Shown here: positions 57,701-62,600 of the stretch, in pieces | Position numbering within the stretch: the first letter of the stretch is position 1 | Layout of the letters: each line of letters begins with the position of its first letter | Source of the DNA: Galeruca laticollis | Taxonomy: Eukaryota > Arthropoda > Insecta > Coleoptera > Chrysomelidae | Direction: 5' to 3' | Assembly: GCA_963921935.1 (NCBI GenBank) | Contig: OY998185.1 | Coordinates: 58,171,717 to 58,235,716, forward strand | Length of the DNA: 64,000 nucleotides | Program-made: the position numbers and the translations under genes | The notes under the pieces: generated by a model | What the model was told of the DNA's origin: nothing | Databases searched by the model: none | The model's input: the letters and a program-made list of their open reading frames with translations, nothing else

Positions 57701-59102
57701 TCGCCCTCGGTTGAAACGTCAAACTTTCGGAAAAATATTATTGGACTTTTCTTTTTGTTTGACTAAGAACTTAATTTTTGCCGTAGTAAGTTTTTATACT
57801 CCTTCCTAGATTTTTCCATTTCTGATCCTAAATTTTTGTACTTTTCAAATACCCTGTATAAGATGGACTGGATATAATATTTTTTAACATAGATTTGACA
57901 TTCGTCACATTATCGAGATACGTGTACCTACCTACTTCATTTAAAGGTTTATTATCCTAGTATAAATCCTACATTAAATCATAAAGAAAATATCTTATAC
58001 ACTATTATAATAATCATAAAAAATTTAACAGATCAATATTATAATACACAATAAGAAAATACACTAAAAATTAATAAAAACCGCACAAAAACGATACTTC
58101 TTCAACCGACAAGATTATTGTTGTCTCGGAGTGACGTCATGCGCAATGTCGTACGAAATTGGATCGTCAAGTGGGTTTATCTTCTCAAGTAATAGTATCA
58201 TGGTTTACGCGTAAGGAAAATATATTAAGTTTTAAATCTTGTCGGTCTCTCAAACGGCGCGCGCCTGCTCTAGGGTTAAGAGAGCACTCTCCAACACAGC
58301 TTCGTTCACCATAACCAGCGATCTTTTTATAATTTAAAAACAAAGATTTTACCTCACCAACTGTATTCTATATATGGTTTTCGGTCGAATTGAGTCCGTA
58401 ATTAACGCGAGCATATAAGGCAACCGCCATTATAAGAGCTTGTTGTTTGGGTTGTCTACCTCGCACGTAATAATTGAATTGTTGAGTCTAATGGAAATCA
58501 AACTCGCTTTATGACTTACCCACTTCCTTTCGTATGAAATGACGGCTCTTCTAATAACTTCATTAAATATTCGCAAGAGGTTTTCTTCAAAGTATCGTCG
58601 AAAATTAAATCGACGAAATATTTTAAATCCACCTCCTCTGCAGTTGTATGTGTCTGTATATGCAAAGGACACCACGTTTTCTTGCCACCGGAAATATTAT
58701 CGGCTAATTTTACAAACATATTAGAAGGTATATTTTCACTGTTGGCCGTTATTTTTATAAGAATTCTTTCGTCCAATTCATAAGTTGCTATCTACGAAAA
58801 AATTCGTTTTTAAATTCAACGCTTATAAGAAAAAATTGAATCAATTACCCGAGAGTTTATCAATTCTAAAATGTCGTAGTAAGTAGATTTTTCGGTAGCC
58901 ATATTCGGCAGTTGATTTTCCTCGCATAATTGTGTGAGCGATATTTGAGAATGTTTATGTACAGGCTTGTCGTATTCGAAAATAGGATTGCTCTCTAAAA
59001 TTAAACCGTTGCCGCATATCATCACTCCCGGTCCGTGTTTGATGTTGTTTCGCCACGTACCCGCATATTTTGCCCCGCATTCCGTACCAAAGTTCATTAT
59101 TC
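35732..59102 (-). CDS. RSPH10B: Radial spoke head 10 homolog B-like protein, partial, multi-exon
   Basis: Minus-strand exons, in order of translation, are 59102-58849, 58791-58520, 52276-52100, 46526-46408, 46327-46061 and 46004-45774, all with GT-AG borders and matching phases, followed by a conserved exon at 36040-35732. The first exon contains a MORN repeat (YAGTWRNNIKHGPGVMICGN). Later parts (LWQLLRDLRV, HYPFQPIYFYQFI, ISFLEFLEIVI) fit the C-terminal half of RSPH10B, a component of the radial spoke head in motile cilia; in insects that means the sperm flagellum. Upstream exons with more MORN repeats must lie beyond 64000 or were not recognised. Introns of 56, 57 and 80 bp are normal insect size, whereas the others are 5.5-9.7 kb because of transposons. 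The join into the last exon is out of frame by one base as read here. Confidence 0.8.
36060..36498. other. AT-rich intron DNA and start of (TA)n
   Basis: An (AAT)n run is at about 36092-36109 and a (TA)n run at 36477-36500. No gene was recognised. Confidence 0.5.
36499..37076 (+). repeat. Left inverted terminal repeat of Penelope-like element
   Basis: Starts TTTTAAATATTATGGGGTAC and runs to TTACCAATAAAAATTTTTTA. The reverse complement of the whole segment is present at 39289-39866. Differences are few (for example one T/A change in CTCTTGAAGGATAT and a triplicated AGGTTAA motif), so the element is young or the repeats have been corrected against one another. Confidence 0.92.
37209..38555 (+). 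CDS. Penelope-like reverse transcriptase
   Basis: The frame is open for 448 residues from ATG 37209, but a coding frame may start upstream of the window's first ATG because Penelope proteins are longer. Motifs: IITRADKGNVSVLMYKTDYI, YYGLPKIHKDTLSLRPIISS, VVSLFSNIPI (first Asp in LDVVSL), GTPMGSSVSPIYAQ, and KYVDDLICAIPSN with the catalytic YVDD near 38181. This enzyme copies RNA into DNA and is related to telomerase reverse transcriptase. The frame closes at 38553, six bases before the endonuclease part. Confidence 0.9.
   Translation: MALGHKFAIEPSNNDISVHRLLADIEYLINDFENENKNLFRAKITNLITNHFHKQKQQNSYLRFLFNKSKTFLNDNPNLIITRADKGNVSVLMYKTDYIRLSNNIIDNNKYYSEIKTNPISTLIQKTYTLTKKYSSKFSTSELKKLRSTSALTPKYYGLPKIHKDTLSLRPIISSIESPTAGIAQFVTDTLTNAYCKNNEYYIQDSFCFAEFIQNKQLPPNHVIISLDVVSLFSNIPISLVKQSIKKHWPNISIHCKLSYNNFIEFVDLIEKGTFFAYNDKLYKQIFGTPMGSSVSPIYAQYVMDDLLNSCIPKLPFEIPFLKKYVDDLICAIPSNGIDTILQVFNSYNTNIQFTIETETNNSIPFLDSLLIRNPKNIVILDWYRKPTNSGRYLNYNSYHSEKIKINLVLSMKNRIARICHPTLLNKNLKVLFDIFINNSYPRTLLIK
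38561..39190 (+). pseudogene. GIY-YIG endonuclease part of Penelope-like element, two stops
   Basis: The GIY-YIG region reads YNIPCIHCNLTYTGQTSRAL then QRIIQHQSDC near 38815-38910, with the usual Cys-x2-Cys before the second motif. A TAA at about 38918 separates it from EHVLETKHRMNYKETKIL (about 38940 on), the expected continuation. Another stop separates the whole from the reverse transcriptase. Three point changes therefore explain the loss of one long frame. Confidence 0.82.
39289..39866 (-). repeat. Right inverted terminal repeat of Penelope-like element
   Basis: Reverse complement of 36499-37076, ending GTACCCCATAATATTTAAAA. No hammerhead-type core was found inside these repeats. Confidence 0.92.
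39907..39940. repeat. (TA)n microsatellite
   Basis: About 17 TA units between the Penelope-like element and the 355-bp repeat array. Similar tracts lie at 36477-36500, 41025-41096 and 42667-42709. Confidence 0.95.
39978..40029 (-). ncRNA. Hammerhead-ribozyme-like fold, copy 1
   Basis: On the minus strand: stem I strand GTACCGTA, core CCGATGA, stem II GGCT-AATG-AGCC, GAAA, palindromic stem III ACATGCATGT, then C and the other stem I strand TGCGGTTAC. The order matches a type I hammerhead. The core has C where the consensus CUGAUGA has U4, and the base pair next to the core in stem II is C/A, so activity is doubtful. Confidence 0.5.
40333..40384 (-). ncRNA. Hammerhead-ribozyme-like fold, copy 2
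   Basis: Same arrangement as copy 1, but stem III is ATATGTATAT: a C-G pair has become U-A, so the stem is preserved by a paired change. The 5' stem I strand is at the orientation switch and reads AACCGTA, which still pairs. Confidence 0.5.
40521..40572 (+). ncRNA. Hammerhead-ribozyme-like fold, copy 3
   Basis: Identical to copy 1 through the core and stems. Stem I pairs GTACCGTA with TGCGGTTAC with one bulged U. Confidence 0.5.
40876..40927 (+). ncRNA. Hammerhead-ribozyme-like fold, copy 4
   Basis: Stem II has one C to T change that turns a G-C pair into G-U, and stem III has G to A at the centre; the fold remains possible. Confidence 0.48.
41025..41096. repeat. (TA)n microsatellite
   Basis: About 36 TA units directly after the 355-bp array. 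Confidence 0.95.
41098..42660. other. AT-rich intron DNA, no gene recognised
   Basis: This is unique-looking sequence in the large last intron of the RSPH10B-like gene. A 65-bp tandem duplication with TTTGAGAC(G/A)ACTCTTATTCGAT and TTGTCTCGAG lies at about 42198-42322. A missing small exon of the RSPH10B-like gene could lie here, but none was found by eye. Confidence 0.5.
42667..42709. repeat. (TA)n microsatellite
   Basis: About 21 TA units immediately before the tRNA-like leader of the RTE-like element. Confidence 0.95.
42712..42960 (+). other. tRNA-like leader joined to an RTE-like LINE
   Basis: GGTTCAAATCC at 42770-42780 matches the internal B box of tRNA genes, and GCGTTAAAGTG at 42713 sits where an A-box-like region would be. 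The GC-rich 150 bases that follow (CTAGGAGGGGTTGATCC and similar) run straight into the endonuclease reading. It may be a SINE-like head or simply the 5' UTR of the LINE. Confidence 0.5.
42960..45690 (+). mobile_element. RTE-like non-LTR retrotransposon, degenerate
   Basis: Endonuclease motifs are WDIMGISEVRRKNEE (about 43040), TIQIIQVYATT (about 43255) and YIMGDFNAK (about 43375). The reverse transcriptase runs from about 44240 (MRNGKAAVNDGITTKIL, IPKEWNSALKVLIHKKGS) through NYRPISLLPVTYKVFTKII (44465), EQAGFRKGYSTIDH (44565), LAFIDFEKAFDS (44670), RGVRQGDAISPKLF (44855) to LRIADDIILMAS (44985). The last has I-ADD where the family has F-ADD. The C-terminal LKWQLAGHLARRTDD at 45480 is typical of RTE elements. 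Numerous stops and shifts make it inactive. Confidence 0.85.
43803..45330 (+). pseudogene. RTE-like reverse transcriptase remnant
   Basis: The reading is spread over three frames: 43803-44016, 43963-44454 and 44968-45321, with stops at 44452 and several near 44700. The catalytic ADD box and the FIDFEKAFDS box are preserved. Compared with the second RTE copy at 56128-57512 it has the same order but different residues, so the two are different families or old subfamilies. Confidence 0.8.
45774..46526 (-). CDS. RSPH10B: RSPH10B-like exon cluster (three exons)
   Basis: Exons 46526-46408, 46327-46061 and 46004-45774 are separated by introns of 80 and 56 bp. The middle exon could appear to run on to a stop at 46023, but donor GTAAAAG at 46060 gives a normal-length intron and keeps phase; a second possible donor at 46030 would leave only 26 bases. 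The segments WQLLRDLRV and HYPFQPIYFYQFIMYLFGAA are the conserved part. Donor GTGAGT at 45773 ends the cluster. Confidence 0.8.
46540..46895 (+). pseudogene. LINE endonuclease fragment
   Basis: MGVSEMRWP near 46575 and, after a frame change, DRILCIKINTTPTD, IIQVYAPTTRSK and FILKGDFNAK (46885) are pieces of a LINE endonuclease of the RTE/CR1 style. It overlaps in opposite orientation the intron upstream of the RSPH10B-like exon at 46526. The gypsy LTR at 46904 begins just after the GDFNAK motif. Confidence 0.65.
46904..47381 (-). repeat. 3' LTR of the gypsy remnant (478 bp)
   Basis: On the minus strand it begins TGTTACGAAACAGGACACTG and ends AGAAAAACATTACA. The start follows the polypurine tract exactly. 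AATAAACAAAAAAAT and several AATAAA copies supply possible polyadenylation signals. Confidence 0.8.
47446..47919 (-). CDS. Macro domain (TARG1/OARD1-like) encoded downstream of integrase
   Basis: The reading of 157 residues starts at FTLPEDYSLAYNIPARIKNA and continues with RGLATVFRKKFGQLEILEDQ, LKLKHNSRYVFYVVTKDEF and SSVKKLAMSKIASNQLDWRV. This is the layout of the small macro domains that remove ADP-ribose from proteins (human TARG1/OARD1). It lies in the same frame as the integrase (48034-48786) and is separated by only two stop codons (48034-48036 and just before 47919), so the ancestral element probably had integrase and macro domain in one polyprotein. Two binding regions are changed: the acidic DxRMGxG segment reads RIKNARG, and the GCGLD segment that holds the catalytic Asp reads ASNQLD. 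ADP-ribose cleavage by this copy is therefore uncertain. Confidence 0.78.
   Translation of the reverse strand: MFTLPEDYSLAYNIPARIKNARGLATVFRKKFGQLEILEDQIPAPGQTLKLKHNSRYVFYVVTKDEFKDRSTYRDVWEALRNLRDHVLQSSVKKLAMSKIASNQLDWRVIRNMIEVIFRDTGVQILICSYNPRYQYPMKTVPCYFHKIGKCRNGASY
48034..49382 (-). pseudogene. gypsy integrase
   Basis: The zinc-binding part (HDIPSGGHLGVKKTLQRV and CKKCTTCATSNG, 49382-48918) fits the HHCC domain. A short break at 48890-48905, where GGTCTTGACC is a small palindrome between two copies of CTCAAGG-type sequence, interrupts the core. From 48786 the core has VHSDQGRNF with the second Asp and DPQSDGMVERKYL with the Glu; the first Asp lies near the break. A GPY-like end reads KSWEGPYLIKKRLDDVLYRI. 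The reading continues without a frame change towards the macro domain. Confidence 0.88.
49411..49790 (+). pseudogene. R1-like LINE C-terminal end and 3' UTR
   Basis: The plus-strand reading ESLVEAMLSSEEAWKATSRF then ATEVLRELHRLERERAKNRN ends in TGA at 49554 and resembles the C-terminus of R1-like LINE proteins. A GC-rich stretch with GGTCCCGCGGGGGAAACAG follows, as in a 3' UTR. Only about 50 codons survive, so the assignment is tentative. Confidence 0.45.
49790..50205. other. AT-rich stretch, no gene
   Basis: No reading frame or repeat was recognised between the LINE end and the Tc1-like transposase. Confidence 0.5.
50211..51410 (-). pseudogene. Tc1/mariner-superfamily (IS630-like) transposase, broken
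   Basis: A helix-turn-helix (VNESTIYRLLRERKNG) and a spacer (KKSTGRKPFDLDEHMQNTIR) precede the catalytic domain. The first Asp is in IYYLDETWLNEGHSVK (about 50960), the second in VIVMDNATYHSR (about 50700), and the Glu in LPPYHCELNAIELIWAQMK (about 50440). Frameshifts near 50770 and 50590 and one near 50510 separate three readings. After the catalytic domain is an acidic tail ending at 50211. Terminal repeats were not identified, so the limits of the element are unknown. Confidence 0.82.
51411..52099. other. Non-coding stretch in an intron of the RSPH10B-like gene
   Basis: Probably includes the left flank of the Tc1-like element on the minus strand. No gene or repeat recognised. Confidence 0.45.
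52100..52276 (-). CDS. RSPH10B: RSPH10B-like exon
   Basis: Acceptor TATTTTTCAG, then TATCACAGAGGGACT (YHRGTLFVMNYDG), a Lys-rich stretch, and donor GTAAATG at 52099. The phase joins both neighbours. The upstream intron of 6.2 kb is nearly filled by a piggyBac composite. Confidence 0.78.
52947..54686 (-). pseudogene. piggyBac-type transposase, two frameshifts
   Basis: The start is near MDLYEREQARLEHLMEVVST at 54660. An acidic N-terminal region is followed by the core: EYVTIDEKLEGFRGKC (first Asp, about 53930), NLTLDNWFTSMPL (second Asp, about 53680) and KGGVDVVDKLCANYNV (third, about 53390). The C-terminal finger begins CAICSSRKSRK near 53065, but a frameshift there moves its second half to another frame. 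Shifts near 54200 and 53500 divide the gene in three. All three catalytic Asp are present. Confidence 0.88.
56128..57513 (+). mobile_element. 5'-truncated RTE-like LINE with (TGA)n tail
   Basis: An 11-bp duplication TGTTCGAAAGA flanks the copy (56117-56127 and 57514-57524). The 3' end is a short TGATGATGA run, as known for RTE elements. The copy lacks the endonuclease. Its reading frame is nearly open, broken once near 56686, so it is a fairly recent insertion into the element that surrounds it. Confidence 0.88.
56137..57504 (+). pseudogene. RTE-like reverse transcriptase, truncated
   Basis: Motifs: NNKAPGDDDIVIEAVREGGE, NWNNAIIIIMHKKGN, NYRPISLLSHFYKLFTKIL, EQAGFRSGYGTNDHLQVI, VLIFVDYEKAFDSI, then after a stop at 56684 RGVRQGDTISPKLFTTLLE, LRFADDIVLISDS, GLKINPSKT and, near the end, LKWNWAGHVARMTNERW and RGRPPTRWTDDIKR. 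The polymerase ADD and DYEKAFDS sites are intact. The single break and the missing N-terminus make it non-functional. Confidence 0.88.
58520..58791 (-). CDS. RSPH10B: RSPH10B-like exon
   Basis: It is separated from the previous exon by a 57-bp intron ending TTTCGTAG. The product segment runs from IATYELDERILIKITANSEN to EEPSFHTKGSG, and donor GTAAGT starts at 58519. Two bases remain and are completed by the first base of the exon at 52276. Confidence 0.8.
58849..59102 (-). CDS. RSPH10B: RSPH10B-like exon with MORN repeat
   Basis: The acceptor TTCTCTTAG precedes the exon and donor GTAATT follows at 58848. It begins in phase 2 (two bases, then ATA ATG), so the internal ATG at 59097 is not the start and an upstream exon is required. 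The MORN unit is at the beginning of the exon. Confidence 0.8.
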
Positions 59103-59480
59103 CTAAGAGAAAATTCAGAGTATGTGGAATACAATTTGATGTATTACACTATAAAAATTGAACACGTCATAGATGCCATATTTGAAAAATATATTCATTT
59201 TAATATTATAATCTAAAAACTGAAAAAACGACATAATGTATATGTTACCGTGAAAGATCGAAAGAAGTGAATGTCAAACATTCGCCGGTAGATGTCGACA
59301 AATGTCAAATGCCTTGGTGAAAGTCCGAACATTTCTTAATTCTATTATACATTCGGACTTTCACCGGTATATGTCGACAAACACAAATGAGGTCCGGTGA
59401 ATCTCGGACACTGCAGGTCGCGACAAGTTTTTAGACGGTTCCAGTCCCTTGTTTCAGTTAGCTTTGTCTTCGTCAGTCTA
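59103..59480. other. Non-coding stretch with short inverted motifs
   Basis: GGTGAAAGTCCGAA at 59320-59333 pairs with TTCGGACTTTCACC at 59353-59366 as a 14-bp perfect stem with a loop of about 19 bases. CCGGTAGATGTCGACAAA (about 59285) and CCGGTATATGTCGACAAA (about 59366) are near-repeats. This may be the terminal region of the Harbinger element to the right. Confidence 0.6.
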
Positions 59481-59689
59481 AGCCGCAATTCACACTGAAC
59501 GGACGGGTGGCGAGGACGTGGCACAGACTTATGTCGCTTCCGCGTCTCTACTATGTAATGTAATGTAATGACTCAATGTACACAGAAGCGACGTGGCGCT
59601 GACGGTCGCCATCCCGCCCGTGCCACGTCTCCTTCCAGTCTCTCGTGGCGTTCAAGAACAGACACGTCCGTTGCACGCCACTTTTCAAA

Positions 59690-62600
59690 ATGCGAGAAGA
59701 TATTGAGTTTAACATACAATTTTGTGAGGAAATTGAAAAGTATCAATGTTTGTACGATTACAGCCGTTCAGATTATTGTAATAGGAGTGCCCAGGACCTA
59801 GCCTGGCAGAAAACCGCAAACAAATTTGGCGTTCAAGGTAAGTTGTAATTTACTATATTTTTACAGCTATACTAAGCTTTTTTTAACCGACTTTATTTTT
59901 ATTTTTATAACAAAATATTTGAAACATTTGTCAAAAAACGATATATTAGTGTACATACACTTCTAGTCATATTATTTACGTAATTATTTACGTAATTATT
60001 TAGTGTTAGTATTTATTACTATTTATACACATCTATCCTGATATGGAATTGGGGCACATTCTGAAATATACATGGTTAGGTACTTCCTGATACTTTTTGC
60101 ATTTGACTGGGTCAGTGGTGGTAATTGCAAGATGGAATCATGGACAATCGTATTTTCGTATTGGGGCTTCGTGAATGTACCATCACATTCTTTTATGGCG
60201 TTATGCAAAACACACATTGCTTGAACTAGCATATCAACTTTATCAGGCGTACATCGTATGGGTGTGTTTAGAACTGCAAACTTTGCAGCCAGCATACCAA
60301 AAGAGCATTCCACAGACTTTCTTCCTCTCGACAATCTGGCGTTAAAAATCCTTCTATTGTTAGTAGTCAATTCTCTACGGGAAAAAGGTTTCATTATGTT
60401 CTTCTTTAACCCTTTCACTACTGATTTCATTGCTGTGGTATAAAAAGTAAAAATACCTGTTTCTATGGTTATTGCGATAGGTGTGGGTGTAATAAATCAG
60501 ATTATACGTATAAATTTATCCTTAGTCCTTGTTAAGGATATGGGAACTTTTTATCTCAACAGTAGTTTTTAGGGGGAATAAAAGTGCCCATCAGTGATAA
60601 AAACCACCACTGACTATAACAAAACTTTATTTAGTATTAGTCAACTACAACTTAAAATGTCCGTTATATTAGGAGTGGAAAGGCAAAAAACACTTTTTAC
60701 ATAGCGGTAAATTACAACCTAGGCACAATGTTTTGGTACGGCTCTCCTTCTTTTTTTTCGAGCAGCTGTAACATCTTCTTTTAGTTGGTCCTTGTGTAGG
60801 TAGATGATCTCCTACATTCATCATCGTTTTAGGTTTTTTGCTGTGTCTGCCAACATGACCACTGATTTTTCGTTTCAGTTTAGCTTTACTTCTGCCCAAA
60901 CTTATCAGTTGTTCAGCAGAGGTACTAGATATGTTAGTAGTGGAGTTTTCTTTCTAGTGGATTGAAGTTGGGAGTAAAGTATCCATGAGTTTGTTACGGC
61001 AGCCATTAACAATATGTAGAACACTTTTCTCCACCACTTTGTAGATTTTCGATCTAAGTCGTACGTGGATACCTTTTGATCAGCGAGGTCAACACCTCCC
61101 ATATATTTATTATAAAAGATTACAGCCTCAGGACAATCAAAAGTACACTTTTCTCCGGTTTTTAGCTTCCTTTCCACTTTTCCTACAGTTGGTGCGTGGC
61201 AATTCGATAGAAGTAAAACTTCTTTGGTATCTTGCCATCTTGTCGCCATTATCCCTAAATCAGTAACGAAAAAGTCTGTATCACCTCTGGATAGCTTTTT
61301 ATTTTCAAATTCTGGTACATTATTCCTGTTTCTCATGTATGTACCAACACAAGGATATTCCAATCGAGTCATACTGTCAACGCTTGTAAAAAATCGATCA
61401 AAACAAAAACATACATCAGGTGAACGAACTGTCTTACATAATTTTTTAACAACTCGCTCACCAAGAGTTCCTTCACGTTTCGTGGTTTCTTTACCTGCAT
61501 AGATATTCAAGTCGTAGATATACCCAGTCATGGAATCAAATCTTTCCCACAGTTTTATTCCTCTCTTTATGGGCTTATTGGGAATGAATTGTTTCAAGGA
61601 CGATCGACCCTTGAATTTTACCATTGATTCGTCTATTGACTGGTAAGAAGATTCAGTTCTTGCTGCTTGAAATCTTATTTTCTAACACTCCAAAACATCA
61701 TCCACGTAATATGTTTTAGAACTATTGTCAGGCCTCTTTGGGTCAGTAAAATACATTTTGGACATCAGAAAGGTGCACCGATCTCTTCCTATAGCACTTT
61801 TTATTACGCTGTTACCCATGGATTCGTTTTTAGACCAATAATTTGAAAAAGACGGAACTTTGTTGTAACTCATTACTAGCGTACAACCCAGAATAATCAT
61901 AATTTGATGCATATCTGTTTCTTGAATGTTGAGTTTCAGATTTTTTGTTCGTCGTAGTTGTTGAATTCGTTTGTTAGTACAATCAGTAATGTGTGTAAAG
62001 AGACTCAGGGGAAATATTTTCAAAAAAACATCTAATTCAGAACATTCTCGAGTCAAATTCAACTGAACCACTCCTTCGGTTTTCTCTGGTAATTTCATTC
62101 TGGGTTTGAAATTTTTTGTAGGTTCCTTCCATAATAAAACAACGTCTTGCTCAGGAATATCCTCCTCAGCACTAACATCTTCTCTTTCGGTGCCCTCATC
62201 GTTTAGATGCTCACTTCTCAAGTTTATCGCTTCAATGTCCTCTTCTTCACTACTTTCTTCTAAGTTTTCGTCTTTATAATGGCTTTTTTCGTCATTACTT
62301 TCTCCACTATCTTCACTGGGTAGATATTCTGATTCGTCTGACCCCACATATGGCTCTTCGTCTGAATTTTCTGACTCAAATACATTATTTGCTTCTTCCT
62401 CCAATTCTTTAGCACTGAGAGGTTTCTTCCAACTCCAAACTGAAACAAACCGATGGGAACTTTAGGACCCGAGTACATTTACGGATGGGAACAAAAATGC
62501 CCACCCACATAAAATTCCCAACAAAAACAAATTTTTGCATAATGTTTTAGTATTAGCACTTACCCATAGTCGTATTAATTACTATTTGCACGTTTCACAA

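Larger units (their letters stand above)
56110..57858. mobile_element. Terminal-inverted-repeat element (MITE-like), interrupted by an RTE copy
   Basis: The left end TACAGGGTGTTCGAAAGA at 56110 and the right end, inverted, TACAGGGTATTTGAAAAG at 57841-57858 form about 18-bp termini, with TA on both outer sides. Without the RTE copy the element would be about 350 bp. Ends beginning TACAGGGTGT are common in insect non-autonomous elements. Confidence 0.75.
55010..58222. repeat. Inverted repeat pair, about 95 bp each
   Basis: 55010-55107 and 58128-58222 are diverged reverse complements: shared pieces include CGGAGTGACGTCA, GTGGGTTTATCTTCTCA, ATAGTATCATG and ACGCGTAA/TTTACGCG. They may be ends of an element inserted in the piggyBac copy. 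The 55230-55760 part between them has a decayed reading (ELEWDGIENLTGFIALELQK) that slightly recalls the C-terminal region of P-element-like transposases. Confidence 0.5.
52710..58279 (-). mobile_element. piggyBac-type transposon, degenerate, with nested insertions
   Basis: TTAA lies at 52710-52713 and 58276-58279, with inner ends CCCTAGAGTGGGCGCG at the left and, inverted, CCCTAGAGCAGGCGCGCG at the right. A motif of the form GGCGCRTCCGTCTSAYAGACCG recurs at about 52751, 54894 and, inverted, 58243. The transposase lies on the minus strand at 52947-54686. The right 3.3 kb contains a terminal-inverted-repeat element interrupted by an RTE copy, plus an inverted repeat pair. The insertion sits in one intron of the RSPH10B-like gene. 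Confidence 0.82.
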
